Of a DNA stretch of 41,405 nt, positions 26,081-35,342 are shown piece by piece; the stretch's first letter is position 1, and every line of letters starts with the position of its first letter. This DNA comes from Muribaculaceae bacterium. Lineage in GTDB: Bacteria > Bacteroidota > Bacteroidia > Bacteroidales > Muribaculaceae. The translations under genes were made by a program, and so were the position numbers. The notes beneath the pieces were generated by a model, which had not been told where the DNA came from, searched no databases, and was given only the letters and a program-made list of their open reading frames with translations. The stretch spans positions 1 through 41,405 of the forward strand of contig JAMPAK010000004.1 of NCBI GenBank assembly GCA_023667285.1, read 5' to 3'.

Positions 26081-26686
26081 TTACTTGCTCTCGTCCGACT
26101 TCTTGTAGGCGGCGTTGAGACCCTCGGTCACCTCCTTGGTGATGTCGAGCGCGGGGTTGAAGTAGATGCCGGCGTTCTTGAAGAGGATGGCGTCATATCC
26201 ACGGGTGGAGTTATACTCCTTGATGAATTTCTCGATAGTGTCGTTGAGGGCGGTCTGACGCTGTGCAAGTTCGACTTCAGTCTTGCGGCTGAGGTTTGCA
26301 AGATAATTCTGTGCATCCTGCTGCATCTTCTGGAGTTTCTGCATGTCGGCGTTGTAGCTCTCCTCGGTGAGATAGCCGTTGTTGCGGCCCTTCTGCTCTA
26401 TTTGAGCAGCGAAGCGCTGTATCTCGGCGGCTTTGGCCTGCTGGGCGTTGTCGAGCATCTGCATGGCCTTCATATGCTCTGATGCATAGTCGATTGACCC
26501 CTGGTAGTGGGCTGAGATGGAGTCGCCGTCAATGTAGCGGATGTTGAGAGAGGTGGAGGTGGCTGCTGAGTCGGCTGAGGCTGCAGCGGGTGCAGCGGCC
26601 TGCTTGTTGTCGTTGTTGCAGCCTGTGAGACCGGCGCAGAGGGCGCAGACGAGCACGGCTGAGACTGACAATGCTTTTATTTTCAT
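26081..26686 (-). CDS. OmpH/Skp-like lipoprotein
   Basis: The 201-residue product has a lipobox, LTGC with Cys23, an Ala-rich linker, and a long charged helical region (about 65-150) typical of the coiled-coil arms of OmpH/Skp periplasmic chaperones. INIRYIDGDSI-like strands come before it, and FKNAGIYFNPALDITKEVTEGLN closes the fold as in Skp. Skp is normally soluble and holds unfolded outer membrane proteins. The lipid anchor suggests a membrane-tethered version, a form also seen in other Bacteroidetes. It follows a 59-residue membrane protein gene after 37 nt. Confidence 0.85.
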   Translation of the reverse strand: MKIKALSVSAVLVCALCAGLTGCNNDNKQAAAPAAASADSAATSTSLNIRYIDGDSISAHYQGSIDYASEHMKAMQMLDNAQQAKAAEIQRFAAQIEQKGRNNGYLTEESYNADMQKLQKMQQDAQNYLANLSRKTEVELAQRQTALNDTIEKFIKEYNSTRGYDAILFKNAGIYFNPALDITKEVTEGLNAAYKKSDESK

Positions 26687-26723
26687 GTGTGATGTTAAAG
26701 GGTAGTTTTAACGGTTTGGTTTA

Positions 26724-26903
26724 TCAGAGACTGTTGGGGTCGTGGTGACACCCTATTCCCTTGCGGCGCAGCTCCGGAATGTCGTGGGCATGGCCTGAGG
26801 GGAAATGTCCTCCTTTCACGAATAGAACTTTCACGCCCAGAAGCACCACGGCGACTCCTATGAGAGCCACACTGAGCAGGATTGGAATGATGAAATGAGT
26901 CAT
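26724..26903 (-). CDS. Small single-pass membrane protein (59 aa)
   Basis: A short reading frame begins at ATG 26903 (MTHFIIPILLSVALIGVAVV) and encodes 59 residues. There is one membrane segment (about 4-25) and a cytosolic tail VKGGHFPSGHAHDIPELRRK followed by GIGC. The VKGG-FP-H...LR-KGI-C pattern is one I recognise from small conserved Bacteroidetes membrane proteins of unknown function. It is preceded on the - strand by a -7-like TACTTTTG and followed by the OmpH-like gene after 37 nt, so the two are probably co-transcribed. A longer frame overlapping it has no family-like content. Confidence 0.75.
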   Translation of the reverse strand: MTHFIIPILLSVALIGVAVVLLGVKVLFVKGGHFPSGHAHDIPELRRKGIGCHHDPNSL

Positions 26904-26922
26904 GTCCGGAGGTTTTATTGTG

Positions 26923-26930
26923 CAAAAGTA
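26923..26930 (-). promoter_or_regulatory. Candidate -7 box for the small membrane protein/OmpH-like genes
   Basis: TACTTTTG on the - strand (26930-26923) matches TAnnTTTG, 20 nt before ATG 26903. No TTTG lies at the right distance upstream, so the call is weak. Confidence 0.35.
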
Positions 26931-27056
26931 GCAATTTTAGGATAAATATGATGCGTATGTGGAGGATATTTTGTAATTTAGTGGTGCAATTATGAATTTT
27001 TTGCAATTAGATTCATGATTCCGTAATATTTCTAAAAATCACTTCAACTGTTCAAT

Positions 27057-28517
27057 ATGGAAATCAAAGACCTCCAGCCCAAGGCTGTATTCGCCATTTT
27101 CGACGAAATCACAAAGATTCCCCGTCCCTCAAAGCACGAGGAGAAGATCCGTGCCTTTATCCTCGATTTCGCTAAGAAGCACGGCATTGCTGCCAAGACC
27201 GACAAGATTGGCAACGTAGTCCTCAGCGTTCCCGCTACTCCCGGCCATGAGAATGCCCCCACAGTGATTCTCCAGGGCCACATGGACATGGTATGCGAGA
27301 GCAACGACAAGTCATTCGACTTCAAGACGCAGCCCATCCCCGCATATGTGGACGGCGATTGGGTGAAGACCCGCGGGACAACCCTCGGCGCTGACAATGG
27401 CATAGGCGTGGCAGCCTCTCTTGCCATCCTCACCGACAAGACTTTTGAGCATGGCCCCATCGAGGCTCTCTTCACAATGGATGAGGAGACCGGCATGACC
27501 GGCGCCAACAACCTGGGCGAGGGTATGATTAACGGCACAATGCTCCTCAACCTTGACTCTGAGGACGATGCAGAAATCTTTGTGGGTTGTGCAGGTGGTG
27601 TCGACACCCAGGCCTTCTTCACATACAACCGCTCATTCGCACCCAAGGATTTTCTCTATTTCCGCATCAAGATCGAGGGTCTGAAGGGCGGACACTCTGG
27701 GGGCGACATCCATCTTGGGAGAGCAAATGCCAACAAGCTCCTGGCCCGTTTCCTCTTTGACCTCATGGAGAAGCATGAGGTTGTCATCTCTGACATCGAC
27801 GGCGGAAATCTCCGCAACGCCATCCCACGTGCATCTCACGCAGTGATAGGTGTCCACACATCTAAGAAGGAGACTGTCCGCGCAGCCCTCAATGTCTATA
27901 TAGCCGAACTCGAGAATGAGTATGCCGGACTGGAGCCTGACCTCAAGATAACGATGGAGAGCGTGGACACACCTGACTTCACCATCGATGAGACTACCGG
28001 TGTCAACCTTGTCCGTGCCCTCTACTGCGCTCCTCACGGGGTCATCTCTATGAGCCGCGACCTCGAGGGGCTCGTTGAGACATCGACAAATCTCGCGTCT
28101 GTGAAGATGGCTGAGAACAACACCATCGTAGTCACAACAAGCCAGCGCAGCTCAGTGGAGTCGCGCAAGTGGGATATAGCCCGTCAGGTAGAGGCAGTCT
28201 TCCTCCTGGCCGGAGCTAAGGTGGTCCACGGCGACGGCTATCCCGGATGGCAGCCCAACCTCGAGAGTCCCATCATGAAGCTCTCGCGCGACGCCTACAA
28301 GGAACTCTATGGTGTAGAGCCTGCCATCAAGGCCATCCACGCCGGTCTGGAGTGCGGACTCTTCCTCACCAAATATCCCCACCTCGACATGGTATCGTTC
28401 GGGCCAACACTCCGCGATGTCCACTCGCCCTCTGAGAGGATGTATATTCCTGCCGTAGAGCGCTTCTACGGTCAGATCAAGCGCACCCTCGAGAAGGTTG
28501 CCGAGATGAAAGCCTGA
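27057..28517 (+). CDS. pepD: Aminoacyl-histidine dipeptidase (M20 family, PepD)
   Basis: This cytosolic zinc dipeptidase (Xaa-His type) has 486 residues, the normal size. Metal-site motifs are VILQGHMDMVCE (His and Asp), LGADNGIGVA (bridging Asp), MDEETGMTGANNL (general-base Glu and metal Glu), LNLDSEDD, and a late FGPTLRDVHSPSER with the final metal His. IHAGLECGLF is also typical. It has its own unit, closed by a strong terminator at 28588. Confidence 0.95.
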   Translation: MEIKDLQPKAVFAIFDEITKIPRPSKHEEKIRAFILDFAKKHGIAAKTDKIGNVVLSVPATPGHENAPTVILQGHMDMVCESNDKSFDFKTQPIPAYVDGDWVKTRGTTLGADNGIGVAASLAILTDKTFEHGPIEALFTMDEETGMTGANNLGEGMINGTMLLNLDSEDDAEIFVGCAGGVDTQAFFTYNRSFAPKDFLYFRIKIEGLKGGHSGGDIHLGRANANKLLARFLFDLMEKHEVVISDIDGGNLRNAIPRASHAVIGVHTSKKETVRAALNVYIAELENEYAGLEPDLKITMESVDTPDFTIDETTGVNLVRALYCAPHGVISMSRDLEGLVETSTNLASVKMAENNTIVVTTSQRSSVESRKWDIARQVEAVFLLAGAKVVHGDGYPGWQPNLESPIMKLSRDAYKELYGVEPAIKAIHAGLECGLFLTKYPHLDMVSFGPTLRDVHSPSERMYIPAVERFYGQIKRTLEKVAEMKA

Positions 28518-28587
28518 GCATCCGTTATGAGACATTCTTAAACTTTTTTGTGAGTTAAGTGTCTTAACTGAAAGAGATAATTTCAAA

Positions 28588-28625
28588 TCGTGGCGGCAGA
28601 AGTCCGTCTGCCGCCACGACTTTTT
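28588..28625 (+). terminator. Intrinsic terminator after pepD
   Basis: TCGTGGCGGCAGA (28588-28600) pairs exactly with TCTGCCGCCACGA (28607-28619) around a 6-nt loop and is followed by TTTTT (28621-28625). This is the strongest canonical terminator inside the window. Confidence 0.85.
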
Positions 28626-28644
28626 GCTAACCAAAAAATATTTT

Positions 28645-29385
28645 ATGCGTCAACGTGCAGCCCTGCTCACCGGGGTGGCATTGATGGGCGCGGCTCTCTT
28701 CTCACTTTCCTTCGACGCACCCAAGGCCGCCGAGGCCGAGAAGCCGTATGAACCCACGCCGCCCGCGGAGGCACAGAAACACACCGAACAAAACGATACG
28801 ATAATCCGACTGACTGAACAGGACTTCGCCGAGGTGGCAGACAGCCTCGGGGTGGAAGTCGCCGCCATAAAGGCCGTGGTCGACATTGAGGCCGGCCGCA
28901 CTCACGAGGGGTTCTCAGCGCCTGGCAAGCCCCTTATAAATTTTGACCTTACAATGTTTCGCCGTTTCGCCTCGCGCAGAGGGGTGAATCTGGCTAAGTA
29001 CAGCAAGTCGCACCCTGTGGTGTTCAGCTCACACAAGGGGTCGCAGACACGTGCCCAGCGTCGCCTCGAGGCCGCCCGAAGCATCAATCCCCAAGCAGCG
29101 GTCGAGGGAACATTCTGGGGAATGTTTCAGATAGGGGGCTTCAACTGGAAGAAATGTGGAGCCTCGAGTCTTGAGGATTTCGAGATGAGAATGAGCCGCT
29201 CCGAGCGCGACCAGCTCGACATGTTTGCATCCTTCATCAAGAATGCAGGTCTTCTCCCGGCTCTCCGCTCCAAGAATTGGGCCAAGTTTGCCCGTGGCTA
29301 CAATGGACCCTCCTATGCAAAGCGCGGCTATCACACACGCATGGCCGCCGCCTATGCGCGCCACAATAAAGAAAGGAAAAACTGA
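28645..29385 (+). CDS. Exported N-acetylmuramidase-domain protein (DUF3380-like)
   Basis: The 246-residue protein has a signal-like N-terminus (ALLTGVALMGAALFSLSF) and a Pro/Glu-rich linker. From about residue 55 there is a domain resembling the N-acetylmuramidase family best known from phage endolysins: VEVAAIKAVVDIEAG with a candidate catalytic Glu82, LINFDLTMFRRF, GTFWGMFQIGGFNWKKCG and NWAKFARGYNGPSYAK. The predicted role is cleavage of the glycan backbone in the periplasm. Start ATG 28645 is chosen over TTG 28624, which lies in the terminator tail of pepD. No holin or phage gene is adjacent, so it looks domesticated. Confidence 0.8.
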   Translation: MRQRAALLTGVALMGAALFSLSFDAPKAAEAEKPYEPTPPAEAQKHTEQNDTIIRLTEQDFAEVADSLGVEVAAIKAVVDIEAGRTHEGFSAPGKPLINFDLTMFRRFASRRGVNLAKYSKSHPVVFSSHKGSQTRAQRRLEAARSINPQAAVEGTFWGMFQIGGFNWKKCGASSLEDFEMRMSRSERDQLDMFASFIKNAGLLPALRSKNWAKFARGYNGPSYAKRGYHTRMAAAYARHNKERKN

Positions 29386-29405
29386 CGGACGTTTCCCCGT
29401 GCTGC

Positions 29406-30176
29406 TTATCTATTCACGTTGGGGTTGACATACTGTCCTTTCCCTTTTGTGAATCTGCCATATGAGATGGCTCGGGTTGGACACACATGATAGCAAGCCA
29501 GACACCCTGTGCAGCCATCGTCCCATCTGGGGTGTCCACCCGGACGAGAGATGTTGCCCACGGGGCAGATGCGCTCGCATCGGCCGCACTCCACGCATGA
29601 GTCTGCAACCTTGAATTTCCCGGCATTGACCGCATGGCGCATGAACCATGGGTATATCAGTCCGGTTTTCAATCGTGGTAGCCCGCCTCTCACCACAGAC
29701 GTGGCCTCGCCACCCTCTTGATCAATACAGGGGAGTGCCTCCGCAATCCTGCTCAGAGTGGCTTCTGAATCGGCGAGTTTCTTCCGGGCCAGCGGGGCGG
29801 GGTCAATGTCAAATCCCGGCATGGCCACATATGTGTTGGGCATCATCACCGTGAAGGCTCCACCTGTGCGGTGGCCTGCGCGTTTCATGTCGCGCCGCCA
29901 CATGCGGTCTGTCATCCCGGCGTCATCGCCACATGTGGCCACCATATGGTGAACCACTTCAGGCCCCTGGAATCTCAGCGTCTCAATGCGTTGCCTCACA
30001 TAGGGAGGAACGCCCCATGAATGGACCGGGAAAACCCACACCACTCTCTTCTCATCGGGTGTGATGGTCACGTCCGTGAGACCTGGAGTGAGAGGGCGCG
30101 TGCTGTCGCCTGTCATCCAGGCAAGCCGCTGCGCTATGTCAGCCGAGTTGCCCGTGCCTGAGAAATAGAGTATCAT
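29406..30176 (-). CDS. EFR1-family ferredoxin/flavodoxin-like protein
   Basis: The 256-residue protein joins an N-terminal flavodoxin-like domain, starting ILYFSGTGNSADIAQRLA with the FMN phosphate loop SGTGNS, to a C-terminal bacterial ferredoxin domain with two clusters, CVECGRCERICP and CTGCLACYHVCP. This is the EFR1 architecture. It is a redox protein, with an unknown partner. Its start overlaps the stop of the Smr protein gene by 4 nt (ATGA), so translation is coupled in the uvrA-smr-EFR1 series. Confidence 0.92.
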   Translation of the reverse strand: MILYFSGTGNSADIAQRLAWMTGDSTRPLTPGLTDVTITPDEKRVVWVFPVHSWGVPPYVRQRIETLRFQGPEVVHHMVATCGDDAGMTDRMWRRDMKRAGHRTGGAFTVMMPNTYVAMPGFDIDPAPLARKKLADSEATLSRIAEALPCIDQEGGEATSVVRGGLPRLKTGLIYPWFMRHAVNAGKFKVADSCVECGRCERICPVGNISRPGGHPRWDDGCTGCLACYHVCPTRAISYGRFTKGKGQYVNPNVNR

Positions 30177-31231
30177 ATGGTCACCTGTGTAGCGCCAAAT
30201 CCATACTCACGGAAGGATGCGTCCTGGACCGGATGCCCCTTATAACGGTGATTGAGTTCCTTCATCAGTGCATTGCGCAGCACACCCTCACCCTTGCCAT
30301 GGATGAAGACAATCTTCTGCCCTTTGTTGCGCAGATTGGCGTCCATCACCTTGCGGAACTCATCGATCTGGAGATTCAGGATGTCAGCGGGCGAGAGTCC
30401 GGCAGTGGTGTCGAGAAGTTCTCCCACATGCAAATCCACCTCTATCACCTCACCCTTGCGCTGCTCGCGCTTGTGCTTCACCACCGGGCGTTTTGCCTGG
30501 CGGTCTATGGCCTTCTTGGCCTTGATTCCCTCCTCGATGCGGCTTGAGTCCATCACCGACCGCTGTCTCACGATGTCGTCTCTCACAATCTCGAGGGCAA
30601 TGACATCCTTGTCAAAATATGGGGACTGGCGGAAGCAGTGGAGTTTGAAAAACTTCGTGGTGTCGAGGGGCATCTCGACGGCCACCGGCGACTTGAGCTT
30701 GAACTCCCTCTCCATTTTGAAGGCCACGGCCTGGATGGCCACACGGTCCATCGACGGGAGGTCTGTGCCCTCGATTTCCTCGAGAAACACCTGGATGTTC
30801 GGCTCGACAACCCCGGCATAGCGCGTGATCCATCCGGTGTCCGTGTCGCTGCGTGTCATGTAGGTGAAATAAAGGTAGTAGTTCGAGTCGTTGACCAGAT
30901 AAGTGTCGAATGTAGTTGAGTTGAGCCTCCTGGAGTCAGCCGGTTCGAAGGCAAGCACAATGTTGAGTTTCTCACCCTCCGGGGTCTCCTCGGGGAGCGG
31001 CGCGGACTGTGGTTGAGAGGCCGGTGTATGCTCAGGTGTGCTGACACTCTCAAGTGTAGCAGCCACCTTGTGGGCAGTATCCTCAGCCGGGGCCACCACC
31101 ACACACTCCTTGAGAAGGGTAGGGGTCTCAAACCCATCATCGTCGACATAGGCTATGTTTCCTTCGATTCTCTTTATAATGCCGCCCCCAACACTGTTGA
31201 GAAAGCGGACTCTGTCACCTATTTTTGCCAT
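30173..31231 (-). CDS. Smr-domain protein with DUF2027
   Basis: The 352-residue protein starts with MAKIGDRVRFLNSVGGG, a beta-barrel-like DUF2027 segment, has a middle beta-rich domain (about 90-240), and ends in a Smr domain. That domain has EVDLHVGEL (DLHG-like), FRKVMDANLRNKGQKIVFIHGKGEGVLRNAL and a terminal YGFGATQV. Smr domains bind or nick nucleic acids and are now linked to mRNA cleavage on stalled ribosomes, so a nuclease role is possible. It follows uvrA after 23 nt, which fits either DNA repair or chance operon sharing. Confidence 0.88.
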   Translation of the reverse strand: MAKIGDRVRFLNSVGGGIIKRIEGNIAYVDDDGFETPTLLKECVVVAPAEDTAHKVAATLESVSTPEHTPASQPQSAPLPEETPEGEKLNIVLAFEPADSRRLNSTTFDTYLVNDSNYYLYFTYMTRSDTDTGWITRYAGVVEPNIQVFLEEIEGTDLPSMDRVAIQAVAFKMEREFKLKSPVAVEMPLDTTKFFKLHCFRQSPYFDKDVIALEIVRDDIVRQRSVMDSSRIEEGIKAKKAIDRQAKRPVVKHKREQRKGEVIEVDLHVGELLDTTAGLSPADILNLQIDEFRKVMDANLRNKGQKIVFIHGKGEGVLRNALMKELNHRYKGHPVQDASFREYGFGATQVTI

Positions 31232-31254
31232 AATTCCAGATTTTTGTTGTTTTT

Positions 31255-34137
31255 TCAGTTCTCAGCCTTCAGTTCCTTCCTGAGATACTTGCCGGTATAT
31301 GATTCAGCGCATGCGGCCACCTCCTCGGGTGTACCGGCACACACCACGGTGCCTCCGGCATCTCCACCCTCAGGGCCGATGTCGATGACATGGTCGGCAC
31401 ATTTGATTACATCCATGTTGTGCTCGATTATAAGCACGGAGTGTCCCATAGAGATGAGGCGGTCAAACGAGCGGAGCAATGTGGCTATATCGTTGAAATG
31501 CAGTCCGGTAGTAGGCTCGTCAAAGATATACATCTGAGGTTCCTTGCTCTCATCGGCAAAGAAGGATGCGAGTTTCACACGCTGGTTCTCACCCCCTGAG
31601 AGGGTCGAGGAGTTCTGGCCGATCTTGATATAGCCGAGGCCCACATCCTGGAGTGGCTGCAGGCGCTTCACTATCCGCTTGGTCTGGACGTCTTTATCCT
31701 CGCTGAAGAACTCTATTGCCTCATCGACAGTCATCTCGAGGATATCATAGATATTCTTGCCGCGATACTCGACATCGAGAATCTCCTTTTGGTATCTTTT
31801 CCCGTGACACTCCTCGCAGGGGATGGTGATATCTGCCATGAACTGCATCTCGATGGTGATTGAGCCTTCCCCCTTGCAAGCCTCACAGCGTCCGCCCTCA
31901 GAGTTGAACGAGAAGTGGGCGGCCGTGAATCCCATCTGTTTAGCGGCCTGGGTGGACGCAAAGAGTTTGCGTATCTCATCTAGAGCCTTGAGATATGTGG
32001 CGGGATTGGAGCGGGTTGACTTGCCTATGGGATTCTGATCCACAAACTGGATTCCCTTGAGCCGCTTTATGTCACCCGAGATGTCGCGGTGGAATGCCGG
32101 CGCCTCACCGGGATTGCCGAGCAGGCGGTTGACGGCACGATAGAAGATGTCTCTCACAAGTGTCGACTTGCCCGAGCCGCTCACGCCGGTCACCACGGTC
32201 ATGACTCCAAGAGGGAAGGTCACGTCGATATCCTTCAAGTTGTGCTCACGGGCGCCGGTGATGGTGATTGAGTCGCGCCACTTGCGTCTATGGCTTGGCA
32301 CAGGGATGGTCAATGCGCCTGATAGATAGCGCGCAGTGTAACTTTTCTTGGCTCCGGGGGCTGAGGAGAGGGCTGTGATGTCGTTGGGGTCTCCCTGAAA
32401 TATAATCTCGCCCCCCAGTCGTCCGGCATCGGGACCTACGTCAATCAGATAGTCGGCAGCGCGCATTATCTCCTCGTCGTGCTCAACGACTACGACCGTG
32501 TTGCCCAGGTCTCTAAGTTTTTTCAGGACGGCTATAAGTCTCTCCGTGTCGCGCGAGTGAAGCCCTATGGAGGGTTCGTCGAGAATGTAGAGCGACCCCA
32601 CAAGGCTGCTGCCCAGCGATGTGGCGAGGTTGATGCGTTGGCTCTCACCGCCTGAGAGGCTGTTGCTGAGACGGTCGAGAGTGAGATAGCCAAGTCCGAC
32701 CTCCACGAGATAGCCCAGTCTGTTGCGTATCTCGGGGAGAAGCCTGCGGGCTATCTCTGCATCTCTTTCGGGCAGGACAAGTGTGTTGAAAAACTCGGCA
32801 AGGTCGCTCACGGGCATCCTCACGAGTTCGCCGATGGAGCGTCCTCCCACCTTGACATAGCCGGCCTCAGGCTTGAGCCTTGAACCGCCGCAGAGCGAGC
32901 AGGTGGTCTTGCCCTGATATCGCGCGCGCATCACACGATACTGTATCTTGTATAGATTCTCGTCCACCATGCGGAAGAAATTGTCGATGGATGGGAACTC
33001 GCCATAGGTGGTGCGCCCCGGCTTTTTGGGACCATGCCACAGCAGGTCGCGCTCGGCCTGCGAGAGGTCTGCGTAGGGTTTGTGGATAGGAAATCCATAT
33101 TGCTGCGAGTCATGGATGAAGACTCTCTTCCACTCGCTCATCTTCTCGCCGCGCCAGCAGGCTACGGCATCGTCGTAGATGGAGACGGAGGTGTCAGGCA
33201 CCACCAGCCGCTCGTCTATCCCCAGCACTCGCCCGAAGCCTTCGCAGCGAGGACAAGCACCCACGGGGTTGTTGAAGTTGAACATCATGTCGGAAGGTTC
33301 CTGAAACTTCATGCCGTCAGCCTCAAATATCTTGGAGAATTCGAGTGTCTCAACATTGCCATCGGGGTTCCAGAACACTAGCCGCAGTCTGTCGCGCCCC
33401 TCAAAAAATGCGGTCTCGGCAGAGTCTGCCAGTCGGCTCAGCTCATCACCCTCATGTGCCACAGACAGACGGTCCACCACCAGGTGATAGTCTGTGGCAT
33501 TGAATGTCGAGGGGCTTTTCTTGACCTCCGGGATGAGGTCTTCGATGGCCAGGAAGTTGTTGCCGCTGTCCATCACGCGGGCATAGCCGGCCTTAAGATA
33601 GACATCGAGCTGTGTCTCGAACGAGCGTCCCTCTGGGAGAATGATGGGCGAGGTGACGGCCATGCGTGTCCCTTCAGGACGGCGTCGGGCAGCCGCTATT
33701 ATGTCCTCGACAGTGTGTTTCCTGACTTCATCGCCTGAGATGGGTGAGTATGTGTGGCCCACACGTCCGTAAAGCAGGCGGAGATAATCGTAAATCTCAG
33801 TGGATGTCCCTACGGTGCTTCGGGGGTTGCGAGTGTTGACCTTCTGCTCTATGGCAATGGCCGGTGGAAGGCCGAGAATGGCGTCACATTCAGGCTTGGG
33901 CATCTTGCCCATGAACTGGCGCGCATAACTGCTTAGACTCTCCACATATCTACGTTGTCCCTCAGCATAGAGGGTGTCGAAGGCTAGCGATGACTTGCCC
34001 GAACCGCTCACTCCCGTGACCACTACGAGCTTTCCGCGGGGAATCTCTACGTCAATCCCCTTCAGATTGTTGACCTTGGCGCCTTTGACTATTATGTTCT
34101 GTTCGTAATTCTGTTCTTCTTTTCTGTTTCCTTGCAT
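31255..34137 (-). CDS. uvrA: UvrABC excinuclease subunit A
   Basis: UvrA is the damage-recognition ATPase of nucleotide excision repair. Starting at ATG 34137 it has 960 residues; the open frame continues to 34320, but that section is Ser/Pro/Arg-rich and unlike UvrA. Two ABC cassettes are present, with Walker [15 protein letters not shown] and [11 protein letters not shown] and signatures LSGGESQRI and LSGGENQRV. Zinc-finger cysteines occur at [13 protein letters not shown] and at [15 protein letters not shown] with CEECHGKRY. The promoter at 34144-34175 is so close that the mRNA may have almost no leader. Confidence 0.96.
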   Translation of the reverse strand: MQGNRKEEQNYEQNIIVKGAKVNNLKGIDVEIPRGKLVVVTGVSGSGKSSLAFDTLYAEGQRRYVESLSSYARQFMGKMPKPECDAILGLPPAIAIEQKVNTRNPRSTVGTSTEIYDYLRLLYGRVGHTYSPISGDEVRKHTVEDIIAAARRRPEGTRMAVTSPIILPEGRSFETQLDVYLKAGYARVMDSGNNFLAIEDLIPEVKKSPSTFNATDYHLVVDRLSVAHEGDELSRLADSAETAFFEGRDRLRLVFWNPDGNVETLEFSKIFEADGMKFQEPSDMMFNFNNPVGACPRCEGFGRVLGIDERLVVPDTSVSIYDDAVACWRGEKMSEWKRVFIHDSQQYGFPIHKPYADLSQAERDLLWHGPKKPGRTTYGEFPSIDNFFRMVDENLYKIQYRVMRARYQGKTTCSLCGGSRLKPEAGYVKVGGRSIGELVRMPVSDLAEFFNTLVLPERDAEIARRLLPEIRNRLGYLVEVGLGYLTLDRLSNSLSGGESQRINLATSLGSSLVGSLYILDEPSIGLHSRDTERLIAVLKKLRDLGNTVVVVEHDEEIMRAADYLIDVGPDAGRLGGEIIFQGDPNDITALSSAPGAKKSYTARYLSGALTIPVPSHRRKWRDSITITGAREHNLKDIDVTFPLGVMTVVTGVSGSGKSTLVRDIFYRAVNRLLGNPGEAPAFHRDISGDIKRLKGIQFVDQNPIGKSTRSNPATYLKALDEIRKLFASTQAAKQMGFTAAHFSFNSEGGRCEACKGEGSITIEMQFMADITIPCEECHGKRYQKEILDVEYRGKNIYDILEMTVDEAIEFFSEDKDVQTKRIVKRLQPLQDVGLGYIKIGQNSSTLSGGENQRVKLASFFADESKEPQMYIFDEPTTGLHFNDIATLLRSFDRLISMGHSVLIIEHNMDVIKCADHVIDIGPEGGDAGGTVVCAGTPEEVAACAESYTGKYLRKELKAEN

Positions 34138-34143
34138 AAGATA

Positions 34144-34175
34144 CAAAGTTACAAAAAAAATATGAGATATGCAAG
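34144..34175 (-). promoter_or_regulatory. Promoter for uvrA
   Basis: The -7 box TAACTTTG (34151-34144 on the - strand) is perfect. CTTG (34175-34172) lies 20 nt upstream as a near -33 box. Only 6 nt separate the -7 box from the uvrA ATG. Confidence 0.6.
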
Positions 34176-34177
34176 TG

Positions 34178-34561
34178 TCACTCCACCTGCTCGGCGAATA
34201 TGTGGCGGAAGGTGGCAGCGAGATCTGAGGACAGGCCGGGGTGGACCGGCGATGTGCGGATGCAGGCGCTTTTAGCGGCCGTGAGCCAGCGGAAACGCTC
34301 CTCCACGGGACACTGGGCAATGAGTCCGGCTTCAGGGAGTCCGGCAGCGATATCCTCGAAGGCTTTCAACTGATGCCTGATACACTCGATGGAGATGGTC
34401 GACCCTAATGCGCTGATGCGTCTCTCGTCAATCTTGACCTCCAGCCGGAGCCATTTCTGGCGCTTGCACATCATGGCGAGCCCGATGTTGACAAACTCCC
34501 CGCGCTCTGCTCTCGGGACATAGCGCAGCACGGCATATTCATATAAGTGTTCGGCGTTCAT
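34178..34561 (-). CDS. DUF3037 family protein
   Basis: The 127-residue protein begins MNAEHLYEYAVLRYVPRAER followed by GEFVNIGL, the hallmark of DUF3037, a domain of unknown function. ATG 34561 is preferred over the further-upstream start at 34639, which adds residues from the overlapping kinase gene. It overlaps the end of the HipA-like kinase gene by 23 nt, so it is translationally coupled to it. This two-gene pairing suggests the products act together, but no activity is known. Its 3' end abuts the uvrA promoter. Confidence 0.8.
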   Translation of the reverse strand: MNAEHLYEYAVLRYVPRAERGEFVNIGLAMMCKRQKWLRLEVKIDERRISALGSTISIECIRHQLKAFEDIAAGLPEAGLIAQCPVEERFRWLTAAKSACIRTSPVHPGLSSDLAATFRHIFAEQVE

Positions 34562-35327
34562 CGATGGCTTTGCGTAAGAAGATTTCAGAATTTTCAAGAC
34601 GGTCTGTGAGGAATCTGCGATATGCCTCTCGGAGTTCATCGGGAGTCCCAGGTGCGCCGGGCCATTCGAGCCATGTATCTGGAATCATGGCTGTCACCTG
34701 CGCGATGAACTCCGGCGTTATGGCCTGGTGGGCTCTGTGGTCGGCACCCTCTAGGTCGTCTGCTTTGCGGAGCAGTGCGTGATCCTTTATGTATGGAAAG
34801 GGTGAGAGAGCGGCTTTTGCGGGGTCTGACCAGGAGTGATGGAAGTATAGCGATGCACCATGGTCTATGAGCCATGTCTCCGTGCCGTGCCACACGAGCA
34901 TGTTGGTGTTTCGCAGTGTTCGGTCGACGTTTGTGAGGTAGGCATCGAGCCATACGATGTCTGAGGCCATGCGCCCGTCCACGGGATTGACATAGGGATC
35001 GAGCGTCAATGCTCCGGCCAGATAGTGCAGCCCCATGTTCAGGCCACGGCTCCCTTTGAGGAGGTCCTGTATCTCCTCGTCAGGCTCAGTGATTCCAAAG
35101 CGCTCGTCTACATCGAGAAATACCGGCTCAGGAACCGGAAGCCCCATGCGCCTTGCCACCATGGCGCCGATGAACTCGGCTATGAGGGTCTTGGTCCCAT
35201 GGCCGGCGCCACGGAATTTCACCACATATTTGAACCCGTCGTCGGCCTCGGCAAGCGCGGGCAATGAGCCACCCTCGCGCAGGGGAGCAATGTAGCGGAC
35301 CACGGTTTGATGTCTTGGTTCGTCCAT
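34539..35327 (-). CDS. HipA-like kinase family protein
   Basis: The 262-residue protein resembles the catalytic half of HipA-type Ser/Thr kinases. It has a glycine-rich and lysine strand (YVVKFRGAGHGTK, K37), a catalytic loop DAYLTNVDRTLRNTNML (D135 with N140/N142), and LIDHGASLYF with D155 as the metal-binding Asp. It is much shorter than HipA (about 440) and lacks the N-terminal HipA subdomain. Unlike hipBA there is no small HTH antitoxin gene; instead DUF3037 follows with a 23-nt overlap. A role as a toxin, phosphotransferase or regulator cannot be settled here. It starts 15 nt after lpxB. Confidence 0.8.
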   Translation of the reverse strand: MDEPRHQTVVRYIAPLREGGSLPALAEADDGFKYVVKFRGAGHGTKTLIAEFIGAMVARRMGLPVPEPVFLDVDERFGITEPDEEIQDLLKGSRGLNMGLHYLAGALTLDPYVNPVDGRMASDIVWLDAYLTNVDRTLRNTNMLVWHGTETWLIDHGASLYFHHSWSDPAKAALSPFPYIKDHALLRKADDLEGADHRAHQAITPEFIAQVTAMIPDTWLEWPGAPGTPDELREAYRRFLTDRLENSEIFLRKAIDERRTLI

Positions 35328-35342
35328 ATGGAAATAACAAAA

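Noticed and set aside
26695-27006. A - strand open frame of 103 codons beside the OmpH-like gene
   Set aside because: It overlaps the 59-residue membrane protein in another frame; the translation is His/Arg-rich without a hydrophobic or conserved pattern, whereas the other frame gives a family-like small membrane protein.
34138-34320. Upstream extension of uvrA by 61 codons
   Set aside because: The translation is Ser/Pro/Arg-rich and overlaps the DUF3037 coding region; family N-termini start near 34137.
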